Source of the DNA: Aphanomyces cochlioides
Taxonomy: Eukaryota > Oomycota > Saprolegniomycetes > Saprolegniales > Verrucalvaceae
Assembly (NCBI GenBank): GCA_019828595.1
Contig: JAHQRK010000012.1
Span: 1,612,001-1,676,000 of the forward strand
DNA: 64,000 nt
Direction of reading: 5' to 3'
This document shows positions 22,887-32,977 of this stretch, in pieces; the first letter of the stretch is position 1; the number at the start of each line of letters is the position of its first letter. The notes beneath the pieces were generated by a model. It was given only the letters and a program-made list of their open reading frames with translations, had not been told where the DNA came from and ran no database searches. The translations under genes were made by a program, and so were the position numbers.

Positions 22887-23176
22887 TATGAAAAGGTCGA
22901 TGGACGGCAGAGGCACAACACAAACAAGAACGGAACTTTGGCAAAACGCCAGGAAATGGAAAGTGAAAGTCTGGCTCTTGCTCAAACTGTCAGGTTCTCC
23001 AAGCAACCACCCGCCAGTGGTTGGTGCCTTCCAAGCACTCCCTTTTGCTTGGATTATACAGTACAATGTATACTTAGCTACAACTTTTGTCACACTCGCA
23101 TGTTCGGCTTCCGCAGACACAGCCACTCATCCGGACAGCTATGGCTTGAGAGCTCGAGCATCTTGAAATGCTCATA
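22887..23176 (-). repeat. Copia A LTR (5' LTR in element orientation)
   Basis: 290 bp, TATGA..TCATA ends, two substitutions and one indel relative to 1454-1742. The outer flank is GTCAT. Confidence 0.78.
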
Positions 23177-23252
23177 GTCATCAATCAGCGGATCTCGTCA
23201 TCATGGTATTCCATACATAGGATCAAGAAATCATTCTTGTGCTAGGGCTAAA

Positions 23253-24589
23253 TCACTTGAGGTAGAGAAATATATGTATGACACGATGCAGAAAAATGTA
23301 TTTAATGGAAGACGCCCAAAAATGACATAAATCGCAGATCTGTGCCAAATTTATGTTGAAAATATGTGGGAGTGAGACTTCCGAGTGGTTTGAAAGTTTG
23401 GAATGATTTTGCTTTGTGATTCCTGGAACATGTCTTACACACATAAATATATGTTGTGAACACAGTCTAGTGAGACAAAGACTTCGTATCGAAGGCTTTA
23501 TGTTCGATATATGGTCAAATCTGGTCCCACTTGTGTTCGGTTTATGTACATGTTGATTTATGTATTTGTCATTTTTGGGAGTCTTCCAATACTTAATTTT
23601 TCTACCCTTTTGAGCAACAACTTTGGCACATCGCTTGTGCATGGATGCAACGAGCTTGCGCAACAAAGCAACATCAATTTCTGCCCATACTTCTAGGATT
23701 CGAGACTTCAATTCTCCGAGAGACTTGACCTTGCGCTTTCCATTGTCGTAAACGCGCCTTGACATAATACCCCAAAGATTTTCGATAGGGTTCAAGTCTG
23801 GTGACTTGGCTGGCCAGTCCAACACATTAATCGCAATCTCTGGTTCTTTGAACCACTCCAAAACACACTTGGCAGTGTGAATGGCAGCATTATCCTGCTG
23901 AAATTGCCAGTCGCAACCATGATACTTGTGCGCAAATGGCAACAAAAACTCCGAAAGCGTATATATATACGCCTCTGAGTCTTGCTTGCCTTGTAGAAAA
24001 GCCAACTCTGACTTCCCTTGGGAGCCAAATGCCCCCAAATCATGAGGCTGGGACCTCCGTGTTGAAGTTTGGAAAAGTGTTCTCTTGGCCGGTCTAGAAC
24101 GGCCCAGTAGTAGTTAAATCCGTCTGGGCCGTCTAGATTCCATTTCTTTTCGTCGGACCAAACAATTTGCCTGAAATTGAGATCATTCTCGTGCACCTCA
24201 GTCGTCCATTTGACACGATTTTTTATGTGTAGTGGCGTCATCATTGGCGCAGCTAATCTCTTCTTGTACTTCACTTTCCCGCTCTTGTTCAACAGTTGAC
24301 GAACTCGCCTTGGCGTTAAGTTCAAGTCGAGCTTTTCAGCAAGACCAGAAGCAGTGTAAAGGCCGGTCCGGCCATGGCGAAGCAGTCGATGATGCATTGC
24401 ATCGTCCACGGACGGTGGCCTACTGGGTGGTTGGGTAGTCCCAAAAGTCCTTGGACTACTCAAAAAATGTTTGACGCAACCACGCGACCTCTGCAATTGC
24501 CTGGCAATCGCATTGACACTCAGACCTTCTCTCCAGAGAACCATTGCTTCAATTTTCTCTTCTTCGTTCAATTTGGGACCCTTGGCCAT
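23253..24589 (-). pseudogene. Tc1/mariner transposase (DD34E), one frameshift
   Basis: The ATG at 24589 starts MAKGPKLNEEEKIEAM, followed by paired helix-turn-helix regions (GLSVNAIARQLQRS; LTPRRVRQLL). IVWSDEKKWNLDGPDG gives the first Asp. The frame breaks at about 24030 in a G run (five G where an uninterrupted frame needs six). The rest is in the next frame: FQQDNAAIHTA (second Asp), then DWPAKSPDLNPIENLWGIM with Glu 34 residues later. The transposase belongs to the outermost element. A sequencing error in the G run cannot be excluded. Confidence 0.85.
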
Positions 24590-24876
24590 GTTGTTCTGTC
24601 GTTTTGAGTTACTAGAGTCATGCTTTCATAGCTCCATTACCTTCCTATGGTGCTAGCTTCTCTCGTTTGTGTTGAATGCTTTGGATATTTTCAAAATACT
24701 GCTGGTTGTCATATACTTATATCTTAACTTCAATGCGTGCATCAAGCACAACGGAACTCTGGCGCGAAATCAAGAGCGGGAAAAGACATCGAGTTGACTC
24801 TGTCTATATTAACTTCCATTGGCTGATTTTCATCTTCATTTGACCAATCCTGAGTGTGTAGGAGTCAAATATAGGT

Positions 24877-24903
24877 ACTGTCATATACTTATTTCCACTA
24901 CTT
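24877..24903 (-). repeat. right terminal inverted repeat of the Tc1/mariner element
   Basis: Complement of 1356-1382 with two mismatches. Followed by TA at 24904-24905 and then the original intron sequence. Confidence 0.82.
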
Positions 24904-24945
24904 TATGTCTTTCATCCCGAAACTTTCTCTTAACTCTTGACACAG

Positions 24946-25366
24946 GCAGTTCAGCGCACTCTTGCGTCCATTTACAAGCACTTGCCTATCGAAGCAATGC
25001 GGTGTGACATCATTCCGTCAAAACTTGCGCTTGTGTACGATCCAGAGCTCAATCTCAAACTCAGTTACGAGGCAGGTTACGTCGCCAACTAACTCGATTA
25101 TAACAAAGCTGTCAAGTACACTCCAGTGCATTACTCGCTCGGGGACCCGCCACCAGTTACAGCCAAAGCAGGACGAAAAGTCAAGCGAGAGGGAGGGGTA
25201 GACTCCCTCTTCCGCGCAACCAGCAACCGTTGCATTTTCACGCCAAATGAGTTTGCTCAGTGTGCCAATTGATACGTCATTGTTCAAGGAAGTCCAAGTC
25301 AGAAGAAATCGCATTCCGAAATCGGGTCAGTGCTGGCTACGACAAGTGGATGTCGACGAGCTTGCA
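24946..25366 (+). pseudogene. two-domain glycosyltransferase, copy F: exon 2
   Basis: Begins right after CACAG with AVQRTLASIYKHLPIEAMRCD, the conserved exon 2 start of the family (A-I-R-R-T-V-S-S-I-Y-K in copy A). YDPELNLKLSYEAGYVAN is followed by TAA at 25090-25092, where paralogues have a CAA Gln codon. Similarity resumes (VKYTPVHYSL), then shifts frame toward the C-terminal tail (PIDTS, EEIAFRNRVSAGYDKW). It is the downstream half of the gene whose exon 1 ends at 1352. Confidence 0.86.
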
Positions 25367-25663
25367 CTTTGACCACCAAATTCAACGATGGAGAGATCGC
25401 GAAACTCCGAGCAGGTTGTTCATGAGATCCATTGAGCTCGACGAGAACAGCGCGAACACATCGTCTGGTGGAATACCTTCTCCATTTTACTTCGCTCAAA
25501 ATATAAAATTTAGTTATGAGCGGTAATTTATCAATACTGAACATGATTATGACGTAAATTCCCGATTAGTTGGTCAAAATATACATTGATGTAATAGTCA
25601 TGCTATCCCATCATATTGAAGACCGCTTACGCTTTGGCGCAGTCTCCTGAGGACTACCAAATA

Positions 25664-26293
25664 CTACACCATTTGCCGGTTTAGTTCGTTTAACTTGCGA
25701 TATATTTCGTGTCACGTGCAATATATTTCGTATGACTTGCATTTAATTTCGTGGCCCGCGACGAAAATCGATTTATATTTCGCATGACTTGCATTATATT
25801 TCATACCTCTTGCATTTAATTTCGAATTTTTCAGCTTATATTTCGTATCACGTGCATTTAAATTCATATAAATGAAAAATATATTCAATCTCCTATTGAG
25901 ATATGAAGTTTCACATGTGTTGCAGTGTTGGCTTGAACTATGAATTTGCGACGGGCAGCCGCATATGAACTCTGCTGAGCTTGCTTGATGTTCGCATTGA
26001 CTTATATGGCGATTGAAGTGTCCCATCAATTTCTTATGAGTTCGATAACAATTTTTTGTTAGTTTTTCTATGGACTTTTTCTCTTCTCTGCGAAATTAAA
26101 TGCACGTGATACGAAATATAAGCTAAAAAATACGAAATTAAATGCAAGAGGTATGAAATATAATGCAAGTCATGCGAAATATAAATCGATTTTTGTCACG
26201 GGCCACGAAATTAAATGCTAGTTATACGAAATATATTGCATGTGATACGAAATATATCGCAAGTTAAACGAACTAAACCGGCAAATAGTGTAG
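25664..26293. mobile_element. fold-back element FB1
   Basis: 630 bp flanked by TA. Long inverted arms begin CTACAC(C/T)ATTTGCCGGTTTAG. Each arm consists of diverged 21-bp repeats of the type GCAATATATTTCGTATGACTT. A unique centre of about 250 bp separates them. Both arms share a marker segment (CGTGGCCCGCGACGAAAATC near 25750; its complement near 26190-26205). The short minus-strand frame inside is a translation of the 21-bp units as heptads and is not considered a gene. Confidence 0.82.
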
Positions 26294-26825
26294 TAAGTCT
26301 TTTTCTGAATAGGGGGTCTAAAAGTAGATATTTAAATCCTGCTAAAATGTATATTTGTTCTTACCCATGATAAATTATAGTTTGTTTCCTCAATTAAACT
26401 GTTAAAATTAATATTTTCAAGAATCGGCGATGACGGTTCGACAGAGATCACAGTCGCTGGTAGAATCGACACCAAAGAGATCCACAGGCGCAGGCACACA
26501 AAAAACCAAAGGGCACAAGTAGCAAAGCAGGACAGAGTAGAGCAGAATAAACCTCACAAACTCGACTTCTGTACGACAGCTCTGTAAGCTCGATTATCAC
26601 CCTTCAAGGAATGTAAAGACACTGGTGTTAGATTATTGCTTTTTAAGCAACCTATCACTACCTCCAGTGCAATAACAAACAGTGAATTCAACGAAAACAG
26701 CTCTAGTCTATTAGTCGCGTATGGAAAATCTCGAGTTTCCACCGGTCAGATGCACCAGCAGCTTGCGGGTGCACCAAAAACCAAATGAGATCAGATGGCT
26801 GTGCTGACTTCTGCTAAAAAACATA

Positions 26826-27424
26826 CTACACCATTTGCCGGTTTAGTTCGTTTAACTTGCGATATATTTCGTGTCACGTGCAATATATTTCGTATGACTT
26901 GCAATATATTTCGCATGACTTGCATTATATTTCATACCTCTTGCATTTAATTTCGAATTTTTTAGCTTATATTTCGTATCACGTGCATTTAAATTCGTAT
27001 AAATGAAAAATATATTCAATCTCCTATTGAGATATGAAGTTTCACATGTGTTGCAGTGTTGGCTTGAACTATGAATTTGCGACGGGCAGCCGCATATGAA
27101 CTCTGCTGAGCTTGCTTGATGTTCGCATTGACTTATATGGCGATTGAAGTGTCCCATCAATTTCTTATGAGTTCGATAACAATTTTTTGTTAGTTTTTCT
27201 ATGGACTTTTTCTCTTCTCTGCGAAATTAAATGCACGTGATACGAAATATAAGCTAAAAAATACGAAATTAAATGCAAGAGGTATGAAATATAATGCAAG
27301 TCATGCGAAATATAAATCGATTTTTGTCACGGGCCACGAAATTAAATGCTAGTTATACGAAATATATTGCATGTGATACGAAATATATCGCAAGTTAAAC
27401 GAACTAAACCGGCAAATAGTGTAG
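26826..27424. mobile_element. fold-back element FB2, arm chimera
   Basis: 599 bp with the same ends and centre as FB1. Its left arm is the short type found in FB3 and its right arm is the long type of FB1, so its two arms no longer match perfectly. Confidence 0.82.
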
Positions 27425-27956
27425 TAAGTCTTTTTCTGAATAGGGGGTCTAAAAGTAGATATTTAAATCCTGCTAAAATGTATATTTGTTCTTACCCATG
27501 ATAAATTATAGTTTGTTTCCTCAATTAAACTGTTAAAATTAATATTTTCAAGAATCGGCGATGACGGTTCGACAGAGATCACAGTCGCTGGTAGAATCGA
27601 CACCAAAGAGATCCACAGGCGCAGGCACACAAAAAACCAAAGGGCACAAGTAGCAAAGCAGGACAGAGTAGAGCAGAATAAACCTCACAAACTCGACTTC
27701 TGTACGACAGCTCTGTAAGCTCGATTATCACCCTTCAAGGAATGTAAAGACACTGGTGTTAGATTATTGCTTTTTAAGCAACCTATCACTACCTCCAGTG
27801 CAATAACAAACAGTGAATTCAACGAAAACAGCTCTAGTCTATTAGTCGCGTATGGAAAATCTCGAGTTTCCACCGGTCAGATGCACCAGCAGCTTGCGGG
27901 TGCACCAAAAACCAAATGAGATCAGATGGCTGTGCTGACTTCTGCTAAAAAACATA

Positions 27957-28524
27957 CTACACCATTTGCCGGTTTAGTTCGTTTAACTTGCGATATATTT
28001 CGTGTCACGTGCAATATATTTCGTATGACTTGCAATATATTTCGCATGACTTGCATTATATTTCATACCTCTTGCATTTAATTTCGAATTTTTTAGCTTA
28101 TATTTCGTATCACGTGCATTTAAATTCGTATAAATGAAAAATATATTCAATCTCCTATTGAGATATGAAGTTTCACATGTGTTGCAGTGTTGGCTTGAAC
28201 TATGAATTTGCGACGGGCAGCCGCATATGAACTCTGCTGAGCTTGCTTGATGTTCGCATTGACTTATATGGCGATTGAAGTGTCCCATCAATTTCTTATG
28301 AGTTCGATAACAATTTTTTGTTAGTTTTTCTATGGACTTTTTCTCTTCTCTGCGAAATTAAATGCACGTGATACGAAATATAAGCTAAAAAATACGAAAT
28401 TAAATGCAAGAGGTATGAAATATAATGCAAGTCATACGAAATATATTGCAAGTCATACGAAATATATTGCACGTGATACGAAATATATCGCAAGTTAAAC
28501 GAACTAAACCGGCAAATGGTGTAG
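27957..28524. mobile_element. fold-back element FB3
   Basis: 568 bp, both arms of the short type and closely complementary (GCAATATATTTCGTATGACTT units). TA on both sides. Confidence 0.82.
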
Positions 28525-29137
28525 TAGCTACTAGTATTTTAAAAATTAGTTCAATACCACCAATACCACCCCCCCCCTGGTAGTTATTGTGGATTCGCTA
28601 GAAATTTCCCAATTTGGATTCGTTTTTTGTAACAATCTCCAATCGCGCCAATACATTGGATGAATGAAAATTAGAACAGTACTGTCTCTCATGGGAACTG
28701 TACTTTCTTTAAAATTTTATTTAGCCAATCACAATCGCCCAAAATATTTATTAGCCAATGGCGGCGATTGGTGAATCGATCAGCCGGCGTGATTCGATTG
28801 GACGGGGTCTGGAAATTCGTAACAATATTTAGTCCGACTATTTCTTCGATAAAGTAAATTAAATAGAATAGTAAACTTATTTCGATTAAGTTAACTATTT
28901 AATCTTGACAACACTTGATAAAGTGAATTTTGAATTTAATTAAGCGAGGGGGACAGACAAGATGAACTTCCGGACAAGCACCACCCAAAATCTTCACCCT
29001 GACGCAGTCAATGGCGTCCCACTGATGACGACAAAGCAAGGGCTATTTTCAGAGAAGTTACAGCTTCCGAGGCTCCAAAGAGGTGTGGGAGCATCGTATT
29101 TGGCCACCAGAATTCAATTTGACTCGGTGGTGACAAG
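28525..29137 (+). promoter_or_regulatory. upstream region of gene A with a CCAAT cluster
   Basis: CCAAT or its complement ATTGG occurs at 28639, 28648, 28655, 28725, 28755, 28767 and 28797, seven times within 163 bp, 340-500 bp before the ATG of gene A. CCAAT boxes bind the eukaryotic NF-Y complex; that they act here is inference. The 70 bp before the ATG resemble the same region of copies B and C. Confidence 0.45.
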
Positions 29138-32100
29138 ATGCAAGTTTGCATTATGATTGTCGGCACGCATGGCGACGTCGCCCCGTTCGTTGGCATCGGC
29201 AAACGACTTCAGAAGGATGGCCATCGAGTTCGCCTCGCCACACATGCAACCTACAGAAGCTTCGTCACGAAGAATGGCCTTGAGTTTTATCCCCTAGCTG
29301 GTGACCCAAAAGAGCTCTCAGCCTACATGGTCAAGACAAGTGGTCACATTGTCTCGTTCAACTTTGAAGTCTTGACGAAAGACACTCCACGCAACATCAG
29401 AACGATTGATGAAATCCTGCACTCGACATGGCCCGCCGTGAGCGCACGAGATCCAGAGGGTGACCCACTGCTTCCACCTTTCCGAGCACAAGCCATTATT
29501 TCAAATCCAGTTACGTATGGCCACGTCCACGTCGCGGAAAAACTCGGCGTGCCTCTACACATTATGTTTCCACAGCCATGGGTCCCCACGCAAGAATTCC
29601 CACATCCGCTGTCGAATTTACCATACAAGGGCAAGCGTGAGAAACGCAATGCCACTTCATATCATGTCGTTGACGCTCTCATGTGGACCGGCACGGAAGG
29701 TTTGGTCAATTCGTTTCGACAAGACGTCCTGGGTTTGTCCAAAATCCGCAAGGGCGACGGCGGGCGATCTATGCTTCTCGACTGGAAAATCCCCCACTCG
29801 TTCATGTGGAGCGAGCATTTGGTCCCATGTCCTCCTGATTGGGATCCACAACTCTACGATGTCATTGGGACCGTCACGGAGTCTGTCAACACAACGTCGT
29901 CCTACACACCGTCGGATGACTTTGCAGCGTTCTTAGCGAGCGGGCCAGCGCCGATTTTCGTTGGTTTTGGCTCCATGGTTATCCCTGATCCAGCCAAGAC
30001 GACTCAAATCATCATCGATGCAGCAATGGAAGCCCAAGTCCGAGTCGTGCTTCAGTCCAGTTGGAGCGATATGACTAATGGCGGCAAAGTCAAGATTCCC
30101 AACAACGTGTTTGTCCTCGGCAATTGCCCGCACGACTGGTTATTCCCGAGAATGGCAGCAGTGGTTCATCACGGTGGCGCTGGTACGACTGCTGCGGGAC
30201 TTTTGGCTGGCAAACCCACATTTATCGTGCCCTTCTTTGGAGATCAGCCGTTCTGGGGTTGGGCTGTCGAGAACGCCAAGGTTGGTGTTCATCCTTGTAG
30301 TTTGGCAAATTTGAAATCCAAGACGCTTCGTCAAGCATTCACACAGCTCTTATCTCCTGAAATGAAGGCTAACGCGAAAGCAATCCAAGCCAAGATGCAG
30401 CGAGAAGACGGGATTGAGAATGCCGTACAGAGCTTTTATCGGCATTTACCCAATATGCAATGCACTTTGACGCCTGAGCACGTCGCCACGAAATGGCTCA
30501 AGCACGACAAAATCCAAGTTTGCGATGGTTGTGCGCTCGTGCTTCGCTCCCGGTCACACCAACCGATTGAAGACTTTCACCCAGTGCAATATGGCATTAT
30601 TTGCCCAACTACTACACTTGAAGGGGTTTCCAAGGGCGCAGGAGTATTGTTACATGAATGCACCGGCGCTGTCAAGGACTTCTTTTTTGCCCCAGCGAAG
30701 GGATTCATGAAGGATGGTCTGGCAGGTGCCGGTGTTGGTGCAGTCAAAGGTTTTGGTGGCTTAGTCGTCCGGCCCCTTAATGGTGTTGCTCAGTTCGCCA
30801 CTAGAGTTGCTGTTGGTGCCCACAATGAGAAAGCTGCGGAGCATGGTGGAGAGCAGCTTCGAGTGGGTGGTATATCGCATTGGACAGATTGGATGTCCGA
30901 AAGTGACGCCAAAACCACGGCTCCCATGGTCAATGTCTCTCTCAATGAAGAAGAGAGAGCCGCCATCCAAGCTGCATTGCTTGCAGCTCGTGCCAAACGG
31001 CCGCTGCCACCAGTCAAAGAAAATATGACTCCATTGTCTCCTCCCAACTCAGTGGCCACAACATATCATGACGACTATGTGGAGAACAGTGGTAAATCAT
31101 CGCCAAAGCTTTTACAAAAGACATCGCGTGGCACGTTTTGCATGGCCAGCCCTGACTCAAACATCCGATCCAAGCAAAGCGACGCATTTGCCAAAAGACG
31201 TCTGAGTCGCGTGGACATGGTGGAAGACCGTTGGGAAGAAATAGCCGTCCCCTTTTCCATGTCCATTGCAATGCTCGTGGTTGGACTTCCCAGTGATGTC
31301 GAAGCTTTTGTCGCCATTGCCAAATCGCTTATACGTGATGGCCATCGTGTTCGCTTGGCAGCAGCAAATCGATTTGAAGCCTTTGTGAAATCCCACGGCG
31401 TTGAATATGTGCCGCTTGAGGGCAATCCGACGACTGGCCAAGATCGCCTCGCCGCTGTGTCACCTTGGGAAGTTCTGTTTGGCCAAGATAAAAAGGCCAA
31501 CTCTCCGTGGAATAACGATGACGCGTTTGCAGCATCCACTTGGCGAGCTGTGAAGTGTCCGGGTTTCCGTGCCGACTTGATCGTGTCGCACCCAGACGTC
31601 ATGGTTCATGTGCATCTTGCCGAGAGACTGGGCGTTCCACTGCATTTGCTTTCTGGTATTCCTTACAGCCCAACTGCGGATATGCCACACCCTTTGGTCG
31701 AGACCATGGCCCATGACGACCAACTGAGCAACTGGTTTAGCTATTCAGAGGTGCACAAGTTCGTTTGGAACCAATTCCGCAAAACGACCAACAAGCTGCG
31801 TGTTCAACAACTTCAACTCGCGCCATGGAATACAAAGGACGCACCAGCTTGGTGGCAATGGCATATCCCGATCAGTTACTACTGGAGTTCTCTACTCCTG
31901 TCGAAACGTGAAGACTGGGGAGATGAGGTCGACGTTGTGGGTTTTGTTCAGCTCGATGGCGGCGAACTCAGTTACGTGCCAAAGCCCGAGCTCTCCGAGT
32001 TCATGGCTCGGCAAGGGCTTCGTCGAGTGTCCATTTCGTTGCCTGGCATGAATATCAACGTGCTTATCGCGATGGCTGAAGTTCTGGTATCGTCTCGCTC

Positions 32101-32977
32101 TGATATCCAAGTTGTGATCGGTCACTTTGACTTGGATGGCCCAATGTTCCTTTCGGATCGGCTGGTTGTTTTGGATGCATCTGTTCCCCTCACGTGGCTT
32201 GTAAAGAACAGTCACGCTGTGATTCACCAAGCAAACGATGCGCGACTCGTCGCCGAGATACTGCATCAAAGTAAACCTTCAGTGGCTGCTCCAGTCTCCT
32301 CCATGGAGAAATTATGGGCAAACCACCTTCACGAGATGGACCCCGAGGCACACCTCTCCTCCGTTAGTTTGGAAACCATTGCTGGACGCTCGGATGGGCT
32401 CACAGACCTTGTGATGAAGCTCATGGCAGCTGTCGAGACCGATAGGCCATCATTTTGGAGCCAGCATGTCGTCATGGAGAGCAAGCAGGTACATGTTTTA
32501 CTTCATTTTTAGTCTTACATGTTTTAGGCAATTCGGCGCACTGTCTCGTCAATCTACAAGCAGCTTCCCGTCCAAGCCATGCAATGCGACGTCGTTCCTT
32601 CGAAACTTGCTCATGTGTACGATCCTGTCCAGGGTCTCAAAGTCAGTCACGAGGTCGCATACGTGGCAAATCAACTCGAGACCAACAATTTTGTCAAATA
32701 CACACCAATGTACTACTCGCTCAACCATCAGCCTCAAGTTGCTTCCAAAGCTGGGATGTCACCCAAAGGTGCAAGTCCGACCGAAATGGACATGGCCGGC
32801 GCCCATCCTGCCACAAGCCCAGGCTTGATTCACCAAAAGAGCTTACCAAGTTTGCCGATCAATACCACGTCGTTTTGGACGTCCCGGTCCGACGAAGTGG
32901 AATTCCGCAAGCGTGTCAACGACAGCTACGACAAATTGCAAGCATCTCGCTCAGCAGGTCACACAACTTTAAAGTAG
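29138..32977 (+). CDS. two-domain sterol-glucosyltransferase-like protein, copy A (intact)
   Basis: Exons 29138-32488 and 32528-32977, separated by a 39-bp phase-0 intron (GTACAT...TTTTAG), give 1266 residues. Domain 1 starts MQVCIMIVGTHGDV, the GT28/UGT80 nucleotide-sugar fold. It continues with HVAEKLGVPLHIMFPQPW, FVGFGSMV and the sugar-nucleotide site HHGGAGTT (residues 344-351), then PFFGDQPFWGW. This should transfer a sugar from a UDP donor, perhaps to sterols. A Gly-rich segment (about 495-560) and an acidic linker follow. Domain 2 (from about 706, SMSIAMLVVGLPSDVEAF) has the same fold, but its equivalent motif reads VIHQANDAR (about 1030), so catalysis there is unlikely. A conserved tail (TTSFWTS...FRKRVNDSYDKLQ) ends the protein. 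An upstream in-frame TGA (29120) supports this ATG. Confidence 0.87.

Larger units (their letters stand above)
1454..23176 (-). mobile_element. Copia element A with later insertions
   Basis: Two direct repeats of 289 and 290 bp bound this span. Both start TATGA and end TCATA, and both outer flanks carry GTCAT (1449-1453 and 23177-23181), giving a 5-bp target duplication. A primer-binding site and gag start lie immediately inside the right LTR, so the element reads right to left. The 3' end of pol lies just inside the left LTR (1743-1965, continued at 4422). Other transposons occupy much of the interior. One difficulty: the gag-pol block 17698-22882 carries its own diverged pol end near 17700, so two related Copia copies may have been joined by recombination or duplication. 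Confidence 0.72.
1356..24903 (-). mobile_element. outermost Tc1/mariner element with nested insertions
   Basis: The 27-bp terminal inverted repeats at 1356-1382 and 24877-24903 match at 25 of 27 positions and are flanked by TA on both sides, the hallmark target duplication of Tc1/mariner elements. After removal of the inserted Copia element (1454-23176 plus one GTCAT) the element is about 1.8 kb, a normal Tc1 size. It carries a DD34E transposase on the minus strand (23253-24589). It is the oldest layer of the nest because the other elements lie inside it. Confidence 0.82.
1353..24945 (+). other. intron of copy F, interrupted by a 23.5-kb transposon nest
   Basis: Exon 1 ends at 1352 (CAG). 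The next three bases are GTA, then transposon sequence to 24903, a second TA at 24904-24905, and TGTCTTTC... to CACAG at 24945, followed by exon 2 (GCA GTT CAG). Removing 1356-24905 (the element plus one TA copy) leaves a 43-bp intron starting GTATGT and ending CACAG, close to the 39-bp introns at the same position in copies A and C. The insertion therefore lies between bases 1 and 4 of the 5' splice site. Confidence 0.87.
26296..28524 (+). repeat. tandem duplication of 1131 bp including a fold-back element
   Basis: The spacers 26296-26823 and 27427-27954 appear identical, and FB2 starts 1131 bp before FB3. The spacer has a 62-codon minus-strand frame in both copies with no recognised function. 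Confidence 0.87.

Noticed and set aside
25712..26029. Frames inside the fold-back elements with a heptad-like repeat
   Set aside because: The periodicity comes from the 21-bp DNA repeats; there is no similarity to any protein and the frame varies between copies.
29460..31723. Several antisense and shifted frames of 60-175 codons across the glycosyltransferase genes
   Set aside because: They mirror the coding strand of conserved genes and recur at the same places in every paralogue, as expected for shadow frames.
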